Origin: Ruminococcus sp. UBA3767
GTDB lineage: Bacteria; Bacillota; Clostridia; Oscillospirales; Ruminococcaceae
NCBI GenBank assembly: GCA_002371625.1
Contig: DFFV01000062.1
Coordinates: 1 to 13,544, forward strand
Reading direction: 5' to 3'
Length of the DNA stretch: 13,544 bases
This document shows, one piece after another, positions 1-7,859 of the stretch. The notes under the pieces were generated by a model. That model was not told where the DNA came from, made no database searches, and was given only the letters and a program-made list of their open reading frames with translations. The stretch's first letter is position 1, and every line of letters starts with the position of its first letter. The translations under genes and the position numbers were made by a program.

Positions 1-29
1 TGTACGTTTTTACTGGAGCGGGTCATAAT

Positions 30-49
30 AATGCTTTGCGCATTTTTTT
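30..49 (+). terminator. Possible weak terminator hairpin upstream of xpt
   Basis: A 5-bp stem (AATGC at 30-34, GCATT at 40-44) with a 5-base loop is followed directly by a run of T. It could end transcription of a gene lying left of the window. The stem is short, so this is only a candidate. No coding region is supported in positions 1-167. Confidence 0.3.
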
Positions 50-77
50 ATAAATTGTAAAAACATTTATTTTGCCC

Positions 78-106
78 TTGAAGATAAAAGTAAAATATGC
101 TATGAT
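78..106 (+). promoter_or_regulatory. Sigma-A-type promoter of xpt-permease operon
   Basis: A -35 box TTGAAG (78-83) and a -10 box TATGAT (101-106) are separated by exactly 17 bases. Transcription should start near 113, leaving a leader of about 55 bases before the xpt start codon. The leader has a small hairpin (GATAAT 123-128 with ATTATC 135-140, 6-base loop). I looked for the conserved core of a purine riboswitch, which often controls xpt operons in Bacillota, and did not find it. Confidence 0.7.
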
Positions 107-167
107 ATTATAAAACATCGGAGATAATGGTGAAATTATCTTGTTTTGTGCCGGGAGGAAGAAGAAT

Positions 168-764
168 ATGAACTTTCTTGAAGAAAGGATAGCCGCTGAC
201 GGAGTAGTCAAGCCAGGCAATGTATTAAAGGTCGATACGTTCCTTAATCATCAGATGGACGTTGAGCTGTTTGATAAGATAGGGGAGGAATTCAAACGCA
301 GATTTGCAGGCAAGGAGATAACCAAGATACTTACTATCGAGGCTTCGGGGATCGGTATCGCCTGCGTTGCTGCGATGCACTTTCATGTGCCTGTGGTCTT
401 TGCGAAGAAATCAAAGAGCATAAATATCGACGGTGAGCTTTACATCGCCGAGGTGGAATCATTCACACACAAGGAGATAAGGCAGGTCGTGGTTTCCAAA
501 AAGCTGATAAGCCGTGATGATAAGATACTGCTTATTGATGACTTTCTTGCAAACGGCTGCGCATTGCAGGGACTTATATCGATAGTAAATCAGGCGCAGG
601 CTGAGGTAGCGGGAATAGGCATTGCGATAGAAAAGGGCTTTCAGGTAGGCGGACAGGTCATAAGAAATCTGGGCTATCAGCTCGAATCTCTTGCTATAAT
701 TGATTCTATGGATGACAAAACAGGAGAAATAGTTTTCAGAAAGCAGGAGAATGACAATGGCTAA
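168..764 (+). CDS. xpt: Xanthine phosphoribosyltransferase
   Basis: This cytoplasmic type I phosphoribosyltransferase is predicted to convert xanthine plus PRPP to XMP in purine salvage. The 198-residue product matches the usual Xpt length of about 190-200. It aligns from memory with Bacillus subtilis Xpt nearly end to end, including GVV near the N-terminus, [11 protein letters not shown] and FAKKSKS. The PRPP-binding loop is visible as DDFLANG at residues 124-130. I place the start at ATG 168 because GGGAGG (153-158) lies 9 bases upstream; an in-frame TTG at 141 would add nine residues but lacks a ribosome site. The end overlaps the permease gene by 8 bases, so the two are probably translationally coupled. 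Function is confident from the family; xanthine rather than guanine preference is inferred from similarity. Confidence 0.95.
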   Translation: MNFLEERIAADGVVKPGNVLKVDTFLNHQMDVELFDKIGEEFKRRFAGKEITKILTIEASGIGIACVAAMHFHVPVVFAKKSKSINIDGELYIAEVESFTHKEIRQVVVSKKLISRDDKILLIDDFLANGCALQGLISIVNQAQAEVAGIGIAIEKGFQVGGQVIRNLGYQLESLAIIDSMDDKTGEIVFRKQENDNG

Positions 765-2082
765 GAAAAAAACGGATGCAATATATCAGCTCAATGCAAA
801 AATGAATCTTTTCAAAGCTGTGCCGTTCGGCTTGCAGCATATTCTTGCGATGTTCGTTGCAAATATCACGCCGATAATAATCGTTGCAGGTACCTGCGGA
901 CTTACCTCAAAGGATACTGCTATGGTCATACAAAGTGCGATGATGATAGCAGGAATAGGTACGTTCATTCAGCTTTTCCCTGTGTGGAGGATAGGCTCGG
1001 GACTGCCGATAGTAATGGGCATCAGCTTTACATTCGTTTCGCTTGCCTGTGCTATCGGGGTTAAATACGGCTACGCTTCGATACTCGGTGCGGTATTTAT
1101 AGGCGGACTTATAGAGGGCTTTCTGGGCTTGTTCGCAAAATACTGGATAAAGATAGTTACGCCGATAGTTGCGGCTTCGGTCGTTACGGCGATAGGTTTT
1201 TCGCTGCTTCCTGTGGGAGCGGCTTCGTTCGGCGGCGGTCAGGGCGCTGCGGATTTCGGTTCGGGCAAGAACTGGATACTTGGCTGCGTAACGCTGGCTG
1301 TGTGCGTTATCTTCAAGCTGTTTGCAAGGGGCTATCTCAAACAGCTCTCGGTGCTGGCAGGACTTATTGCAGGTTACATACTTGCACTGTTTCTCGGCAA
1401 GGTCGATTTTTCGGCATTCCATGAAATAGATATAATCTCGCTGCCTCACTTTATGCATTTCGGAATTGAATTCAAGCCCGATGCGATAATCGCATTTGTG
1501 CTGATATATCTTGTTTCCGCTACGGAAACTATCGGTGATACTTCCGCTGTTGCAGCCTCGGGACTGGACAGGGACGTTACCGCAAAGGAGACCGCAGGAT
1601 CGGTCGCCTGCGACGGCTTTGTGAGTGCGTTGTCATCGATGTTTTGCTGTATGCCTATAACCTCGTTCAGCCAGAACGTGGGACTTGTTGCAATGACAAA
1701 GGTCGTTAACAGATTTGCTATATCAACAGGTGCGGTAATAATGGTGCTCGCAGGATTGTTCCCCGCATTCGGCGCTGTGCTTGCAACACTTCCGAGTGCT
1801 GTGCTTGGCGGCTGCACGATAATGATGTTTGCTACTATCGTTATCAGCGGAATAGAAATGATAGGAAAGTGCGGACTTACAAAGAGGAACCTTACCGTTG
1901 CTGCGTTCTCGCTGAGCATCGGTATCGGATTTACTTCGTATCCGCAGATGTTTGATATTTTCCCTGAGATCATTAAAACAGTTTTTGCGGAGAACTGTGT
2001 TGCTGTCGTATTTATAGTTGCGATCGCACTTGACAGACTGCTGCCCAAAAACTACGGCAATGAGGAGCTGACAGAAGAATAA
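757..2082 (+). CDS. NCS2-family purine (xanthine) permease
   Basis: This is an integral membrane transporter of the nucleobase:cation symporter 2 family, most likely importing xanthine or uric acid given its coupling to xpt. It has 441 residues and many hydrophobic segments, as expected for a 14-helix NCS2 fold. Family hallmarks are visible: the Gln-His pair at residues 27-28 in the first membrane segment, SATETIGD at 254-261 with the substrate-binding Glu257, and the signature QNVG at 306-309 continuing to T314 and R319, with Asn318 where the family motif usually has Ser. ATG 757 is preferred over ATG 751 because AGGAG (745-749) is 7 bases from 757 and only 1 base from 751. The gene could be called pbuX by context, but substrate cannot be fixed from sequence. 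Confidence 0.92.
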   Translation: MAKKKTDAIYQLNAKMNLFKAVPFGLQHILAMFVANITPIIIVAGTCGLTSKDTAMVIQSAMMIAGIGTFIQLFPVWRIGSGLPIVMGISFTFVSLACAIGVKYGYASILGAVFIGGLIEGFLGLFAKYWIKIVTPIVAASVVTAIGFSLLPVGAASFGGGQGAADFGSGKNWILGCVTLAVCVIFKLFARGYLKQLSVLAGLIAGYILALFLGKVDFSAFHEIDIISLPHFMHFGIEFKPDAIIAFVLIYLVSATETIGDTSAVAASGLDRDVTAKETAGSVACDGFVSALSSMFCCMPITSFSQNVGLVAMTKVVNRFAISTGAVIMVLAGLFPAFGAVLATLPSAVLGGCTIMMFATIVISGIEMIGKCGLTKRNLTVAAFSLSIGIGFTSYPQMFDIFPEIIKTVFAENCVAVVFIVAIALDRLLPKNYGNEELTEE

Positions 2083-2089
2083 TACTTAG

Positions 2090-2117
2090 CCGCCCTTTTT
2101 CAAGGGGCGGTTTTTTT
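2090..2117 (+). terminator. Rho-independent terminator after purine permease
   Basis: A GC-rich stem of nine pairs (CCGCCCTTT at 2090-2098 with AAGGGGCGG at 2102-2110, one G-U pair) and a 3-base loop is followed by seven T. It begins 7 bases after the permease stop codon and ends the xpt-permease transcript. Confidence 0.93.
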
Positions 2118-2142
2118 GTCGTATGGTGCGAGCGGACATACC

Positions 2143-2171
2143 TTGATTTTTTGGTGCTGATGTGGTATAAT
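2143..2171 (+). promoter_or_regulatory. Sigma-A-type promoter with extended -10 (asparagine-synthetase-like operon)
   Basis: TTGATT (2143-2148) and a perfect TATAAT (2166-2171) are 17 bases apart. A TG at 2163-2164 forms an extended -10 element. The promoter sits just after a terminator and about 30 bases before the next start codon, which supports 2201 as the true beginning of the downstream gene. Confidence 0.85.
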
Positions 2172-2200
2172 CAGAAAAGAATTTTTAGCGAGGTGTTATT

Positions 2201-3736
2201 ATGACAGAACTGAAGGAATACATCGGACATATACGCAACTGGCAGGACCTTTGTGCACAGCTCGGGCTGCCTGCCGACCTTTCCCGTGAGGAGCGTGAAA
2301 GGCAGATAATACTCAAGGGCTATGAAAAGTGGGGCAAGGCTCTGCCCGATCACCTGTACGGTATGTTCGCATTTTGCATTGTTGACGGCGAAAAAACTAT
2401 CTGCGTGAGAGACCAGTTCGGCACAAAGCCTTATTATTACTATCTTACGCAGGAAGGCAAGCTGCTCTCGGGCGTGAATATCCGTGACATAATCAAAATG
2501 GAGGGCTTCAAAAAAGAGCTTAACGTCGATATGCTTCAGATATACATGAGCCTGACCTATGTCGGCGGTGAGGATACTTTCTTTAAAGGCCTCAAAAAGC
2601 TGATGCCGGGATGTATACTTGAGTTCGAGGACGGAAAGGTGAACATAACACGCTACTGGAAGCCTGAGTTCAGGCCTGATGAAAGCAAGACTCTCGAAGA
2701 ATGGGCTGATGAGATACACACGACGGTTGCGCAGATGATGAAAGAGGTAAAAACCGATGATGAAACTGCGGAGTCGTTCCTCTCGGGCGGCGTTGATTCT
2801 TCGTATGTGCTTGCGATGAGCGATGCGAAGATGTCTGATTCGTGCGGATATGACGACGAGCGCTTTGATGAATCGGGACTTGCAAAGCAGACTGCGGATA
2901 TACTTGGCAGAGAGAATTCCCGCTGCCTTATAACTCCAAAGGACTACTTTGACATTGTGCCTTATGTTATGTACAATATGGAGCAGCCGCTTGGTGATGC
3001 TTCGGCGATCGCATTTGCAATTGCCTGCCGTGAGACCGCAAAGCACACAAAGCTGTGTTATTCGGGCGAGGGCGCTGATGAATTTTTCGGCGGATACAAT
3101 ATGTACCGCAATGCCGAGAGATACGGCGATAATTTAAAGACCTTCTATGTCGGCAACACGAACATTATGAAAGAGGACGAGAAAAAGCGCATACTCAAAA
3201 GCTACAACGAAAATGTTCTGCCGATAAACATAGCCAAAAAGATATACGAGGAGAACGAGGGATACGATCCGCTTACAAAAATGAGCGATGTTGATATACA
3301 GATATGGCTGGAGGGCGACATTTACCTGAACGTGCATAAGATGAGCACGGCAGCAGGACTTGAAATAAGAATGCCGCTGACAGACAGGAGAGTTTTTGAT
3401 ATAGCTTCACGCCTGCCCTCACGCTTCAAGGTGAACCAGGAGCAGAACAAGGTCGCTTTCAGAACGGCTGCTGCAAAGGTGCTGCCCGAGGAGATTGCTT
3501 TCCGCAAAAAGCTGGGCTTTATCGTTCCGATAAGGATATGGCTCGCTGATGAAAACTACAACAGTGATGTGCGCAGACTGTTTGACAGCGAAATTGCTGA
3601 AAAGTTCTTCAACGTAAGCGAGATAAAGGCGATATATGATGAGTATGTCGGCGGTAACTCGGATAACTGGAGAAAGATATGGACCATATACACATTCCTT
3701 GTATGGTATGAGCAGTATTTTGTAAAAGAGGCTTGA
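2201..3736 (+). CDS. Asparagine-synthetase-like amidotransferase, lacking glutaminase nucleophile
   Basis: The 511-residue protein has a complete-looking AsnB-type synthetase domain: the ATP pyrophosphatase loop SGGVDSS at 195-201, MEQPLGDAS (about 260-268), SGEGADEFFGGY at 288-299, and a C-terminal LEIRMPLTD segment. The N-terminal Ntn-type glutaminase domain is only partial. It starts near the segment equivalent to the family's NGEIYN strand and keeps RDQFGTKPYYY (70-80), but lacks the first ~70 residues and the essential Cys2. The upstream terminator and promoter leave no room for the missing part, so this is not a mis-called start. GAGGTG (2190-2195) lies 5 bases before ATG 2201. It cannot hydrolyse glutamine by the known mechanism. 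It may use free ammonia, or another amine as do beta-lactam synthetases and lasso-peptide cyclases, though no precursor peptide lies nearby. The acceptor is unknown. Confidence 0.85.
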   Translation: MTELKEYIGHIRNWQDLCAQLGLPADLSREERERQIILKGYEKWGKALPDHLYGMFAFCIVDGEKTICVRDQFGTKPYYYYLTQEGKLLSGVNIRDIIKMEGFKKELNVDMLQIYMSLTYVGGEDTFFKGLKKLMPGCILEFEDGKVNITRYWKPEFRPDESKTLEEWADEIHTTVAQMMKEVKTDDETAESFLSGGVDSSYVLAMSDAKMSDSCGYDDERFDESGLAKQTADILGRENSRCLITPKDYFDIVPYVMYNMEQPLGDASAIAFAIACRETAKHTKLCYSGEGADEFFGGYNMYRNAERYGDNLKTFYVGNTNIMKEDEKKRILKSYNENVLPINIAKKIYEENEGYDPLTKMSDVDIQIWLEGDIYLNVHKMSTAAGLEIRMPLTDRRVFDIASRLPSRFKVNQEQNKVAFRTAAAKVLPEEIAFRKKLGFIVPIRIWLADENYNSDVRRLFDSEIAEKFFNVSEIKAIYDEYVGGNSDNWRKIWTIYTFLVWYEQYFVKEA

Positions 3737-3737
3737 T

Positions 3738-4112
3738 ATGCTCAGGGATGATGTGTTTTCATTCGTGCAGGACACTTACGGTGTGCAGCCCGAATATATG
3801 TGGGCAAGGTATCCTGATTTTGCAGTGCTGCGCCACAGCAGCAACCAAAAGTGGTTCGCAATGCTCGGCGGAGTGAAAAAAAGTGCGCTCGGTCTTGAGG
3901 GCGAGGAGCTTGTGGACATAATAAACGTTAAGTGCGAGCCTGAGGAGATAGATTTTCTTTCGCAGCAAAAAGGCTTTATGCATGGCTACCACATGAATAA
4001 GCGTCACTGGCTGACTATCCTGCTTGACGGCAGCGTTGAGTTTGATATGATATGCTCGTTCATCACGCACAGCTTTGAGCTGACTGCACCGAAGATAAAA
4101 AAGAAGAAATAA
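3738..4112 (+). CDS. MmcQ/YjbR family protein (DUF419)
   Basis: A 124-residue cytoplasmic protein of the MmcQ/YjbR family, which has a CyaY-like alpha-beta fold and no firmly established biochemical role. Recognisable family features are the internal KWFAMLGG strand, LGLEG, the VDIINVKCEP segment and the C-terminal YHMNKRHWLTILLDGSV segment, in the usual order. Length matches the family (about 110-125). A lysine-rich tail (IKKKK) ends the protein. AAGAGG (3726-3731) is 6 bases before ATG 3738, and only one base separates it from the preceding stop, so it is co-transcribed with the asparagine-synthetase-like gene. Its role with that enzyme is unknown. Confidence 0.85.
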   Translation: MLRDDVFSFVQDTYGVQPEYMWARYPDFAVLRHSSNQKWFAMLGGVKKSALGLEGEELVDIINVKCEPEEIDFLSQQKGFMHGYHMNKRHWLTILLDGSVEFDMICSFITHSFELTAPKIKKKK

Positions 4113-4124
4113 TACCTGCTTTCT

Positions 4125-4161
4125 ATGCGCTTTTCTCGTTTGTGAGGGGGGCGCATTTTTT
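4125..4161 (+). terminator. Rho-independent terminator after YjbR gene
   Basis: A 13-pair stem (4125-4137 with 4144-4156, including four consecutive U-G pairs) with a 6-base loop is followed by T residues. It begins 12 bases after the YjbR-family stop codon and closes the two-gene operon. Confidence 0.85.
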
Positions 4162-4196
4162 ATTTGCCGATAATGTGTTAAAAATTGCTGACGCTA

Positions 4197-4225
4197 TTGC
4201 AATGCAGGGGCAATTGTGGTATAAT
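4197..4225 (+). promoter_or_regulatory. Sigma-A-type promoter with extended -10 (FIST-GGDEF operon)
   Basis: TTGCAA (4197-4202) and a perfect TATAAT (4220-4225) are 17 bases apart, with TG at 4217-4218 giving an extended -10. The block TGTGGTATAAT is identical to that of the promoter at 2143-2171. The start codon follows after about 34 bases. Confidence 0.85.
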
Positions 4226-4259
4226 TATATAGAAATAATCTGAGAAGGGAGTGTCTTTT

Positions 4260-6011
4260 GTGAAACAGATACAGTTTCCCTATACAAGCAAAGATGCCCT
4301 TGTGCATGACCTGAGGCGTATAAACCAGTGGTGCCAGCAGAATATAAGCTCGTGCGTGCTGTTTGAGATCTATTCCGAAATGCTTGACAAGACCTCGATA
4401 GATATCGTATGCTCAACTATAAAAAGCGAAATGCCGCAGGCGCTTTATTGCGGTGCGACCACCAACGGCAATATCATGCTCGGTCAGATCTCAAAGGAAA
4501 ACATCTGTATAGTCTGCACTATTTTTGAGTACCCAACAACGCAGATAAGCATTATGCAGCGTGAGATAAATGAGAACAACAGCGTTGACGTTGCCGATGA
4601 GGTGATAAGATTTGCTGAGGAGAATAAGTGGGTAAAGGCTGTTGAAATGGTCGTTACCATAAGAAATATCTCAACATCCGTGCTTTGCAGTGAGCTTGGC
4701 AGGATAAGAAAGGATGTTGAGGTGTTCGGCGGCGGTGCTTTTGCAAGCGACATTGACGAGCATAAGGCTTATGTTTTTTCAAGTGACGGCGGGTGCCGTT
4801 CGGGCTCTGTTGTGTTCAGGTTCCTCGGCGGTGAACAGCTTCACATAAAGACAATGCAGATAACCGGCTGGAAAACTCTCGGCAGTGAGCACACGGTAAC
4901 ACGCTCGAAAGGGAAACAGCTTTGCGAGCTTGACGGTGAGCCGGCTTATAAGGTTTACTACAAGTACCTCAATATCGAAAATGACAGGAACTTTTTCCGC
5001 AACTCTATCGAATTCCCGATAGTTTATAAGGTCGGTGAGAATACAATACTCAGGGCGCCTATCGGATCACTTCCGGACGGTTCGCTGATGATGACGGCAA
5101 ATGTTGAGGAAGGTGTAAAAGTGAGGATAGCTTACGGAGATCCCGGAACTATCCTGAGAACTGTAAAGGCTGGCGGCGATGAGATAAGTATGTTCCAGCC
5201 GCAGTCGATACATATCTATTCCTGCGCTGCAAGAAGATTTTTCTGGGGCGACATGGCTGACACCGAAACACTTCCGTTCCAGGGGATAGCTCAGACTTCG
5301 GGATTTTACACCTCGGGAGAATTTCTCAGAAAAGACGGAACGCTTATCCAGCATAACGTTACGCTCGTTATCGCATCGTTCAGAGAGGGCGATATAGTCT
5401 ACGGGCATGGCGCAGATTTTGAGATGCAGGGAATAGAGTTTTCAAAGCAGATCTCGCTCATCAGCAGGCTTGCAAACTTTATAAACGTTTCCACGCAGGA
5501 GCTTGAAGAGGCTAACAAAAAGCTCGAACAGATGGCTGTCACAGACGGACTGACTAAGCTGTTCAACCGTATGAAGATACAAAGCGATATTATCCAAAGC
5601 ATATCGGATAAGTCGCAGCAGACTGCACTGATAATGATCGATATAGATGACTTTAAAAAGGTGAACGATAATCACGGACACGATGAGGGCGACTTTGTGC
5701 TGAGGGGACTTTCGGATATGCTCGTTGAAACTATGAAAGAGCTTGGCATAAACGGAAAAGCAGGACGCTGGGGCGGCGAGGAGTTCATGATCTGCATCTC
5801 GGGCAGCGATGCGCTGAAAGCTCCCGAGCTGGCGGAAGAATTCAGGGTAAGATTCAATAATATCTGCTTTAAGAATGCAGGCTATCAGACGATAAGCGCA
5901 GGTACAGCTCTTGCGAATGAAGATGACAATACCGAGTCGCTCTGCATAAGAGTCGATAAAGCGCTTTATACAGCAAAGAAAAACGGCAAGAATATGGTAG
6001 TTACAATGTGA
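4260..6011 (+). CDS. FIST sensor-GGDEF diguanylate cyclase
   Basis: A predicted soluble 583-residue signalling enzyme. Residues ~25-365 resemble the paired FIST_N and FIST_C sensory domains, including CGATTNG (64-70), QITGWKTLGS and the LDGEPAYKVYY segment. FIST domains are thought to bind small ligands. A short, likely coiled-coil linker (LISRLANFINVSTQELEEAN region) leads to a GGDEF domain from ~424, with TDGLTKLFNR, MIDIDDFKKVND and an intact GGEEF active-site motif at 505-509. It should make cyclic-di-GMP from two GTP. The four residues at the product-inhibition site (RxxD, five before GGEEF) read GING, so this feedback site appears absent. GTG 4260 is chosen because AAGGGAG (4245-4251) ends 8 bases upstream; the in-frame GTG at 4251 overlaps that site. 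No membrane segments or EAL domain are seen. It is the first gene of an operon with the flavodiiron gene 16 bases downstream. Confidence 0.88.
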   Translation: MKQIQFPYTSKDALVHDLRRINQWCQQNISSCVLFEIYSEMLDKTSIDIVCSTIKSEMPQALYCGATTNGNIMLGQISKENICIVCTIFEYPTTQISIMQREINENNSVDVADEVIRFAEENKWVKAVEMVVTIRNISTSVLCSELGRIRKDVEVFGGGAFASDIDEHKAYVFSSDGGCRSGSVVFRFLGGEQLHIKTMQITGWKTLGSEHTVTRSKGKQLCELDGEPAYKVYYKYLNIENDRNFFRNSIEFPIVYKVGENTILRAPIGSLPDGSLMMTANVEEGVKVRIAYGDPGTILRTVKAGGDEISMFQPQSIHIYSCAARRFFWGDMADTETLPFQGIAQTSGFYTSGEFLRKDGTLIQHNVTLVIASFREGDIVYGHGADFEMQGIEFSKQISLISRLANFINVSTQELEEANKKLEQMAVTDGLTKLFNRMKIQSDIIQSISDKSQQTALIMIDIDDFKKVNDNHGHDEGDFVLRGLSDMLVETMKELGINGKAGRWGGEEFMICISGSDALKAPELAEEFRVRFNNICFKNAGYQTISAGTALANEDDNTESLCIRVDKALYTAKKNGKNMVVTM

Positions 6012-6027
6012 ACGGAAGGAGAACTTT

Positions 6028-7818
6028 ATGACGATAACCAACGATATAAGATATGTGGGAGTGAACGACCACAAGGTAGACCTTTTTGAAGGACAGTACA
6101 AAGTACCTGCCGGGATGAGCTATAACAGCTATGTTATAATGGACAGCAAAATTGCGGTAATGGATACTGTCGATGCAGGCTTTACACACGAGTGGCTGGA
6201 TAACCTTGAAGAAGTGCTGGAGGGGAAGTCGCCCGACTACCTTATCGTTCAGCACATGGAGCCTGATCATTCGGGAAGCATAAGCGCATTTGCAAAAAAA
6301 TATCCGCAGGCAGCTGTTGTTTCATCGGCAAAGGCATTTGCAATGATGAAGCAGTTCTACGGAGAAGATTTTGAGGATAACAGAGTAGTCATCGCCGAGG
6401 GTTCAACACTTGAGCTTGGCAAGCATACGCTCACCTTTGTTGCAGCACCTATGGTGCACTGGCCCGAGGTAATGATGACCTACGATAACGCAGACAAGGT
6501 GCTGTTTACCGCCGACGGTTTCGGCAAGTTCGGCGCACTTGATGTTGAGCAGGACTGGACTGATGAGGCAAGAAGATACTATATCGGCATTGTCGGAAAG
6601 TACGGTGCTCAGGTGCAGGCAGTGCTCAAAAAGGCAGCAGGGCTGGAGATAGAACATATCTGTCCGCTGCATGGCCCTGTACTCAGCGAGGACCTTGGAA
6701 AGTACATTTCGCTTTATAATATCTGGTCAAGCTATGATATCGAAACAGAGGGCATCGTTATATGCTACACCTCCGTTTACGGCAACACCAAAAAGGCTGC
6801 CGAGGCTCTTGCGCAGAAGCTGAGAGAAAAGGGCTGCCCCGAGGTCGTTGTGAATGACCTTGCAAGATGTGATATGTCAAAGGCGGTCGCTGACGCTTTC
6901 AGGTATTCAAAGCTGGTGCTTGCAACTACAACATACAACGCTGAGATATACCCGTTCATGAGAGAGTTCATCGACCACCTTACAGAAAGAGGCTTCAAAA
7001 ACAGAACAGTTGCGCTTATCGAAAACGGCAGCTGGGCACCTCTTGCCGCAAAGATAATGAAAGAAAAGCTCTCGGGCTGCAAGGACATCACCTTTGCGGA
7101 AACTGTTGTAAAGATAAAGTCTGCAATGAACAGCGAGAATTCCGAGCAGATAGACAAGCTCTCCGATGAGCTTTGCAGAGAGTATATCGCACGCTCCGGC
7201 AGCAGCGCCAACAAAAACGATATGACTGCGCTTTACCGCATAGGCTACGGTCTTTATGTAGTGACTTCAAATGACGGCAAGCGTGATAACGGACTTATCG
7301 TGAACACCGTAACTCAGGTATCTGATAATCCGAACAGGATAGCGGTGAACATCAACAAGGCGAATTATTCTCACCACGTTATTAAGCAAACGGGCATTAT
7401 GAACGTCAACTGCCTGAGCGTAGATGCTCCGTTCAGAGTGTTTGAGAGATTTGGTTTTCAAAGCGGCAGAAATGCTGATAAGTTTGAGGGCATTGAAACT
7501 GCGAAGTCTGACAACGGGCTGGCAATACTGCCCGAGTATATCAACGCTGTGATGTCTCTGAAGGTCGAGGATTACGTTGACCTTGGCTCGCACGGAATGT
7601 TTATATGCAGCGTCACCGAGGCAAGAGTAATGAGCGACAGGGACACAATGACCTACACATATTATCAGAACAACGTTAAGCCAAAGCCCGAAACAGACGG
7701 CAAAAAGGGCTGGGTGTGCAAGATATGCGGATTTATCTATGAGGGCGATGAGCTGCCCGATGATTATATCTGTCCGCTTTGCAAGCACGGAGCAGCCGAC
7801 TTTGAAAAGATAGTTTGA
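6028..7818 (+). CDS. Flavodiiron protein fused to flavin-reductase-like domain and rubredoxin
   Basis: A 596-residue predicted cytoplasmic O2 and/or NO reductase of the FprA family. Domains in order: a metallo-beta-lactamase-like diiron domain (~1-240) with ligands His76, Glu78, Asp80, His81, His144, Asp163 and His215; a flavodoxin domain (~243-385) with the FMN phosphate loop TSVYGNT at 248-254; a flavin-reductase-like split-barrel (~399-550); and a C-terminal rubredoxin with CKIC at 564-567 and CPLC at 582-585. The last two domains together equal a high-molecular-weight rubredoxin (Hrb). In Moorella thermoacetica, Hrb is a separate protein that passes electrons from NADH to FprA, so this polypeptide may carry the whole chain. 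AAGGAG (6016-6021) lies 6 bases before ATG 6028. It is co-transcribed with the FIST-GGDEF gene. All expected ligands are present, so it should be active; O2 versus NO preference cannot be read from sequence. Confidence 0.95.
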   Translation: MTITNDIRYVGVNDHKVDLFEGQYKVPAGMSYNSYVIMDSKIAVMDTVDAGFTHEWLDNLEEVLEGKSPDYLIVQHMEPDHSGSISAFAKKYPQAAVVSSAKAFAMMKQFYGEDFEDNRVVIAEGSTLELGKHTLTFVAAPMVHWPEVMMTYDNADKVLFTADGFGKFGALDVEQDWTDEARRYYIGIVGKYGAQVQAVLKKAAGLEIEHICPLHGPVLSEDLGKYISLYNIWSSYDIETEGIVICYTSVYGNTKKAAEALAQKLREKGCPEVVVNDLARCDMSKAVADAFRYSKLVLATTTYNAEIYPFMREFIDHLTERGFKNRTVALIENGSWAPLAAKIMKEKLSGCKDITFAETVVKIKSAMNSENSEQIDKLSDELCREYIARSGSSANKNDMTALYRIGYGLYVVTSNDGKRDNGLIVNTVTQVSDNPNRIAVNINKANYSHHVIKQTGIMNVNCLSVDAPFRVFERFGFQSGRNADKFEGIETAKSDNGLAILPEYINAVMSLKVEDYVDLGSHGMFICSVTEARVMSDRDTMTYTYYQNNVKPKPETDGKKGWVCKICGFIYEGDELPDDYICPLCKHGAADFEKIV

Positions 7819-7824
7819 CCACAA

Positions 7825-7853
7825 AAAAGCACCGCCATTGTGACGGTGCTTTT
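7825..7853. terminator. Shared bidirectional terminator between convergent operons
   Basis: AAAAGCACCG (7825-7834) pairs with CGGTGCTTTT (7844-7853) around a 9-base loop. It lies between the flavodiiron stop (7818) and the dapB stop (7860), which converge. The T run is longer on the minus strand (six T) than on the plus strand (four T), so it may work better for dapB transcripts. Confidence 0.85.
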
Positions 7854-7859
7854 GCTTGT

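Noticed and set aside
107..167. Purine riboswitch in the xpt leader
   Set aside because: Such riboswitches often precede xpt, but the leader is only about 55 bases with one small hairpin and lacks the conserved core sequences.
907..1458. 183-codon minus-strand frame inside the permease gene
   Set aside because: It is the shadow of a well-supported membrane transporter gene, with a composition lacking protein-like features.
2171..3046. 291-codon minus-strand frame opposite the AsnB-like gene
   Set aside because: The plus strand encodes recognisable synthetase motifs; the minus frame resembles nothing and has no promoter or ribosome site.
4251..4259. GTG 4251 as start of FIST-GGDEF
   Set aside because: It overlaps the last base of the ribosome site AAGGGAG; GTG 4260 has normal spacing.
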